Shown: positions 62,251 through 64,000 of the stretch, piece by piece
Numbering within the stretch: the stretch's first letter is position 1
How the letters are laid out: the number at the start of each line of letters is the position of its first letter
Source of the DNA: Janthinobacterium sp. BJB426
GTDB lineage: Bacteria; Pseudomonadota; Gammaproteobacteria; Burkholderiales; Burkholderiaceae_D
Assembly: GCF_002735705.1 (NCBI RefSeq)
Contig: NZ_PDZL01000020.1
Coordinates: 26,962 to 90,961, forward strand
Reading direction: 5' to 3'
Length of the DNA stretch: 64,000 nucleotides
Position numbers and translations under genes: made by a program
The notes under the pieces: generated by a model
Told to the model about the DNA's origin: nothing
Databases searched by the model: none
What the model saw: only the letters and a program-made list of their open reading frames with translations

Positions 62251-63504
62251 TTACTTCACTTTTGCCGCTTTGGCCAAGGCTGCAACCGCGTCTTTCGAGC
62301 TCATGTTGGTGTTCATGAACTTGGCGATGACGTCGGTCACGGCGCCTTGCGTGGCCGATGGCAGCGCCATGCCGTGGGCGAACGATGGCACCAGGCCGCC
62401 GGTCTTGTTGGTGGCGTCCATGTCTTCCATCGATTTCAGGGCGCAAGCGTCAAACTTGTCCTTGGAAACGCCGGAACGCACGGGGATGGAACCCTTGTTC
62501 AGGTTGAAGATCGACTGGAACTTCGGATTCATGATGGCGTTGGCCAGGGCGATCTGCCCTTTCTTCGCATTCGCATCCTTTTGCGTGAACATGGCAAACG
62601 AATCGATGTTGAAGGTATAGGCCTTGTCCGTCCCAGGCGCTGCCACGCACAGGTAGTCCTTGCCCGGCACCTTGCCGGCAGCCGTGAACTCGCCCTTCGC
62701 CCAGTCACCCATGAACTGGAAGCCGGCCTTGTTGTTGATGACCATGGCGGTCGCCAGGTTCCAGTCGCGGCCTGCCGCATCCTTGTCGATGTAGGTCTTC
62801 ACCTTGCCCAGGGTGTCGAACACCTTGAGCATGGTCGGGCCGGTCAATTCCTTCTGGTCCAGCTTGAGGATGGCTTTCTTGTAGAACTCCGTGCCGCCCA
62901 CGCCCAGCGCGACGGATTCAAACACGGTGGCGTCCTGCCAAGGCTGGCCGCCGTGGGCGATCGCGATGCCGCCCGATTTCTTGATTTTCTCGGCCGCGTC
63001 AAAGAACGCATCCCAGGTGGTCGGGGTGGTGGCCACGCCGACTTTTTTCAGCACTTCAGGATTGACCCACATCCAGTTGACGCGGTGGACGTTGACGGGA
63101 GCGGCAACGTAATGGCCCTTGTATTTCATGATGTCGGCGACGACTTTCGGCAGCACGGCATCCCATTTGCCTGGAATGGCGGCATCATCGATATTGGCCA
63201 GCACGCCTTCTGCACCCCATTCCTGAATCGATGGACCCTTGAGCTGGGCGGCCGTTGGCGGGTTGCCGGAAATGACGCGGGTTTTCAGCGCGGTCGCGGC
63301 GTTTTCGCCAGCGCCGCCAGCCACGGCGAAGTCTTTCCAGCCGAAGCCGCTTTCCTTCACGATTTGCTGCAACTGGCCCACGGACTTCGCTTCGCCGCCG
63401 GAGGTCCAGTAGTGCAACACTTCCACGTCGGTCGCAAAGGCGCTGCCGGCAAATGCCAGGGTGGTCAACGCGGCCAGTTGGGTAATCTTGAATTTCAGTT
63501 TCAT
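62251..63504 (-). CDS. Glucose-type ABC transporter substrate-binding protein (GtsA-like)
   Basis: The 417-residue periplasmic protein has a signal peptide (MKLKFKITQLAALTTLAFAG, then SAFA, cleaved before TDVEV). The mature text DVEVLHYWTSGGEAKSVGQL, AVAGGAGENAATALKTRVIS, GNPPTAAQLKGPSIQEWGAE, VHRVNWMWVNPEVLKKVG and IAIAHGGQPWQDATVFESVA follows the GtsA glucose/mannose binder of Pseudomonas closely, as I recall it. The start at 63504 (AGGA upstream) is preferred over a GTG two codons earlier. The sugar is inferred; the adjacent porin is LamB-like rather than OprB-like, so maltose or maltodextrin cannot be excluded. Confidence 0.9.
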   Translation of the reverse strand: MKLKFKITQLAALTTLAFAGSAFATDVEVLHYWTSGGEAKSVGQLQQIVKESGFGWKDFAVAGGAGENAATALKTRVISGNPPTAAQLKGPSIQEWGAEGVLANIDDAAIPGKWDAVLPKVVADIMKYKGHYVAAPVNVHRVNWMWVNPEVLKKVGVATTPTTWDAFFDAAEKIKKSGGIAIAHGGQPWQDATVFESVALGVGGTEFYKKAILKLDQKELTGPTMLKVFDTLGKVKTYIDKDAAGRDWNLATAMVINNKAGFQFMGDWAKGEFTAAGKVPGKDYLCVAAPGTDKAYTFNIDSFAMFTQKDANAKKGQIALANAIMNPKFQSIFNLNKGSIPVRSGVSKDKFDACALKSMEDMDATNKTGGLVPSFAHGMALPSATQGAVTDVIAKFMNTNMSSKDAVAALAKAAKVK

Positions 63505-63602
63505 CTCCACATTCCTTTTTTGATCAAGCTTTTAGGGGGCTTCGGCATACGGGGGCCGAAAAAGGTGAAATCTGCGCCTGTACCGGCGCTCTTGTGCTCA
63601 GA

Positions 63603-63618
63603 CCCGCTTGCAAACGGG
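63603..63618. promoter_or_regulatory. Candidate sugar-repressor operator upstream of gtsA-like gene
   Basis: CCCGCTTGCAAACGGG is a 16-base dyad (CCCG, TTGCAA core, CGGG; mismatch only at positions 5 and 12), like LacI/GntR-family operators, 99 bases before the start. A leader hairpin TTCGGC/GCCGAA (63541-63560) follows downstream. Confidence 0.45.
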
Positions 63619-63636
63619 CATCATCTTCAGTGAAAA

Positions 63637-63692
63637 GACGGCGCCGTGATCCATGACATGACTACATTGCCTTTATATCACGGGACGGCGCC
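63637..63692. repeat. Direct repeat GACGGCGCC pair
   Basis: GACGGCGCC occurs at 63637-63645 and 63684-63692, 47 bases apart. Because each contains GGCGCC, they can also pair into a large stem-loop with GTGAT/ATCAC. Located between the porin terminator and the binding-protein gene. Function unknown. Confidence 0.45.
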
Positions 63693-63716
63693 AAAAACGC
63701 ATCCGCGAAGGATGCG
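63693..63716 (-). terminator. Rho-independent terminator of the LamB-like porin gene
   Basis: On the minus strand CGCATCC, loop TTCGC, GGATGCG form a 7-bp stem followed by five T residues, 33 bases after the porin stop. It separates the porin from the downstream transporter, which therefore needs its own promoter or readthrough. Confidence 0.88.
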
Positions 63717-63749
63717 CCAGGTTGATCTAGACTTACAACGCCTGCAAAC

Positions 63750-64000
63750 TTAGAACCAAGTTTCCACCTGGAAACCATACGAGGTGCCGCTGGTATTGTT
63801 GTTGTAGATCGGGCCGCCGTTGTTCGACGCATTGACCGAAGCGGTAGCCGCATCGTTCCATTTGCCGTAGGTGACGAAAGCGCGCAGTTCAGGACGCGAC
63901 CACAGGCCAGGGCCGGCCGAGATCGTCGGGGCGATGGTCAGCTTGGTCAAGCGCTTGGCCGGCAGGCCGCCCGCTTGCGTCACGCGGTCCGTGCCCAGTT
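63750..64000 (-). CDS. LamB-family maltoporin (5' part outside the window)
   Basis: The C-terminal 82 residues of an outer-membrane porin are visible; the frame is open to the window end. The text RLTKLTIAPTISAGPGLWSR, PELRAFVTYGKWNDAATASV and the terminal YGFQVETWF, ending in an aromatic residue as outer-membrane barrels do, fit LamB (maltoporin). A 12-residue Asn/Gly-rich loop (NASNNGGPIYNNN) precedes the last strand. It stands upstream of the sugar ABC operon on the same strand, giving outer- plus inner-membrane uptake. The start cannot be judged. Confidence 0.85.
   Translation of the reverse strand, partial: LGTDRVTQAGGLPAKRLTKLTIAPTISAGPGLWSRPELRAFVTYGKWNDAATASVNASNNGGPIYNNNTSGTSYGFQVETWF

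Overview
The window reads as a chromosomal segment of a GC-rich betaproteobacterium, most likely of the Oxalobacteraceae (Janthinobacterium/Duganella/Massilia type). This is an inference from the base composition, a flgF-L cluster, a DUF3460 protein, a recC-recB-recD operon, and many LysR regulators, chemoreceptors and c-di-GMP proteins. I see no rRNA, tRNA, CRISPR array, IS element or prophage; the segment looks like ordinary chromosome with metabolic accessory modules.

Layout. 1-6930: distal flagellar rod, ring and hook-junction operon (partial flgF, flgG, H, I, J, K, L) closed by an unnamed flagellin-IN-like protein. 7031-15983: a GT9 glycosyltransferase, a PAS-GGDEF-EAL protein, a small membrane protein, an AceI/PACE efflux protein, a LysR regulator divergent from a small DUF3460 gene, an M15-type murein peptidase, a degenerate EAL protein, a class II glutamine amidotransferase and a GNAT acetyltransferase. 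16285-23482: sulfate-binding protein, molbindin, a periplasmic DsrE-like protein, a LytS/LytR-type two-component pair, a PBP7-like endopeptidase, and a DMT exporter divergent from a LysR gene. 23497-38756: chemoreceptor with a CheR-docking tail, recCBD, a CHASE-hybrid kinase with HPt, and a LysR regulator. 38865-39857: a cyclase-family gene broken by a single TAG codon. 39860-42631: cobA, nasS and nasT, with a strong sigma54-type promoter and NtrC-like sites between nasT and nasS.

42694-55977 is the metabolic centrepiece: a complete myo-inositol module. An ABC importer (binding protein, permease, ATPase) leads into iolC (kinase fused to a DUF2090 aldolase domain), iolD, iolE, iolB and iolA on the minus strand. 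Divergently run an RpiR-type regulator, iolG and a second Gfo/Idh/MocA dehydrogenase. Together they predict import, oxidation, dehydration, ring opening, isomerisation, phosphorylation and aldol cleavage, ending in acetyl-CoA and CO2 from malonate semialdehyde plus dihydroxyacetone phosphate. An inverted repeat in the divergent promoter is the likely operator.

55991-59188: a HigB/HigA-like toxin-antitoxin pair, a DUF885-like putative metallopeptidase preceded by a 20-bp perfect palindrome, and a secreted ParB-like (ParBc_2) protein. 59266-64000: a GtsABCD-like glucose-type ABC importer downstream of a LamB-family porin cut by the window end.

Starts were reassigned where an upstream in-frame start lacked a ribosome binding site or the family alignment argued against it. 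All functions are assigned by recognition of protein families, without database searches.
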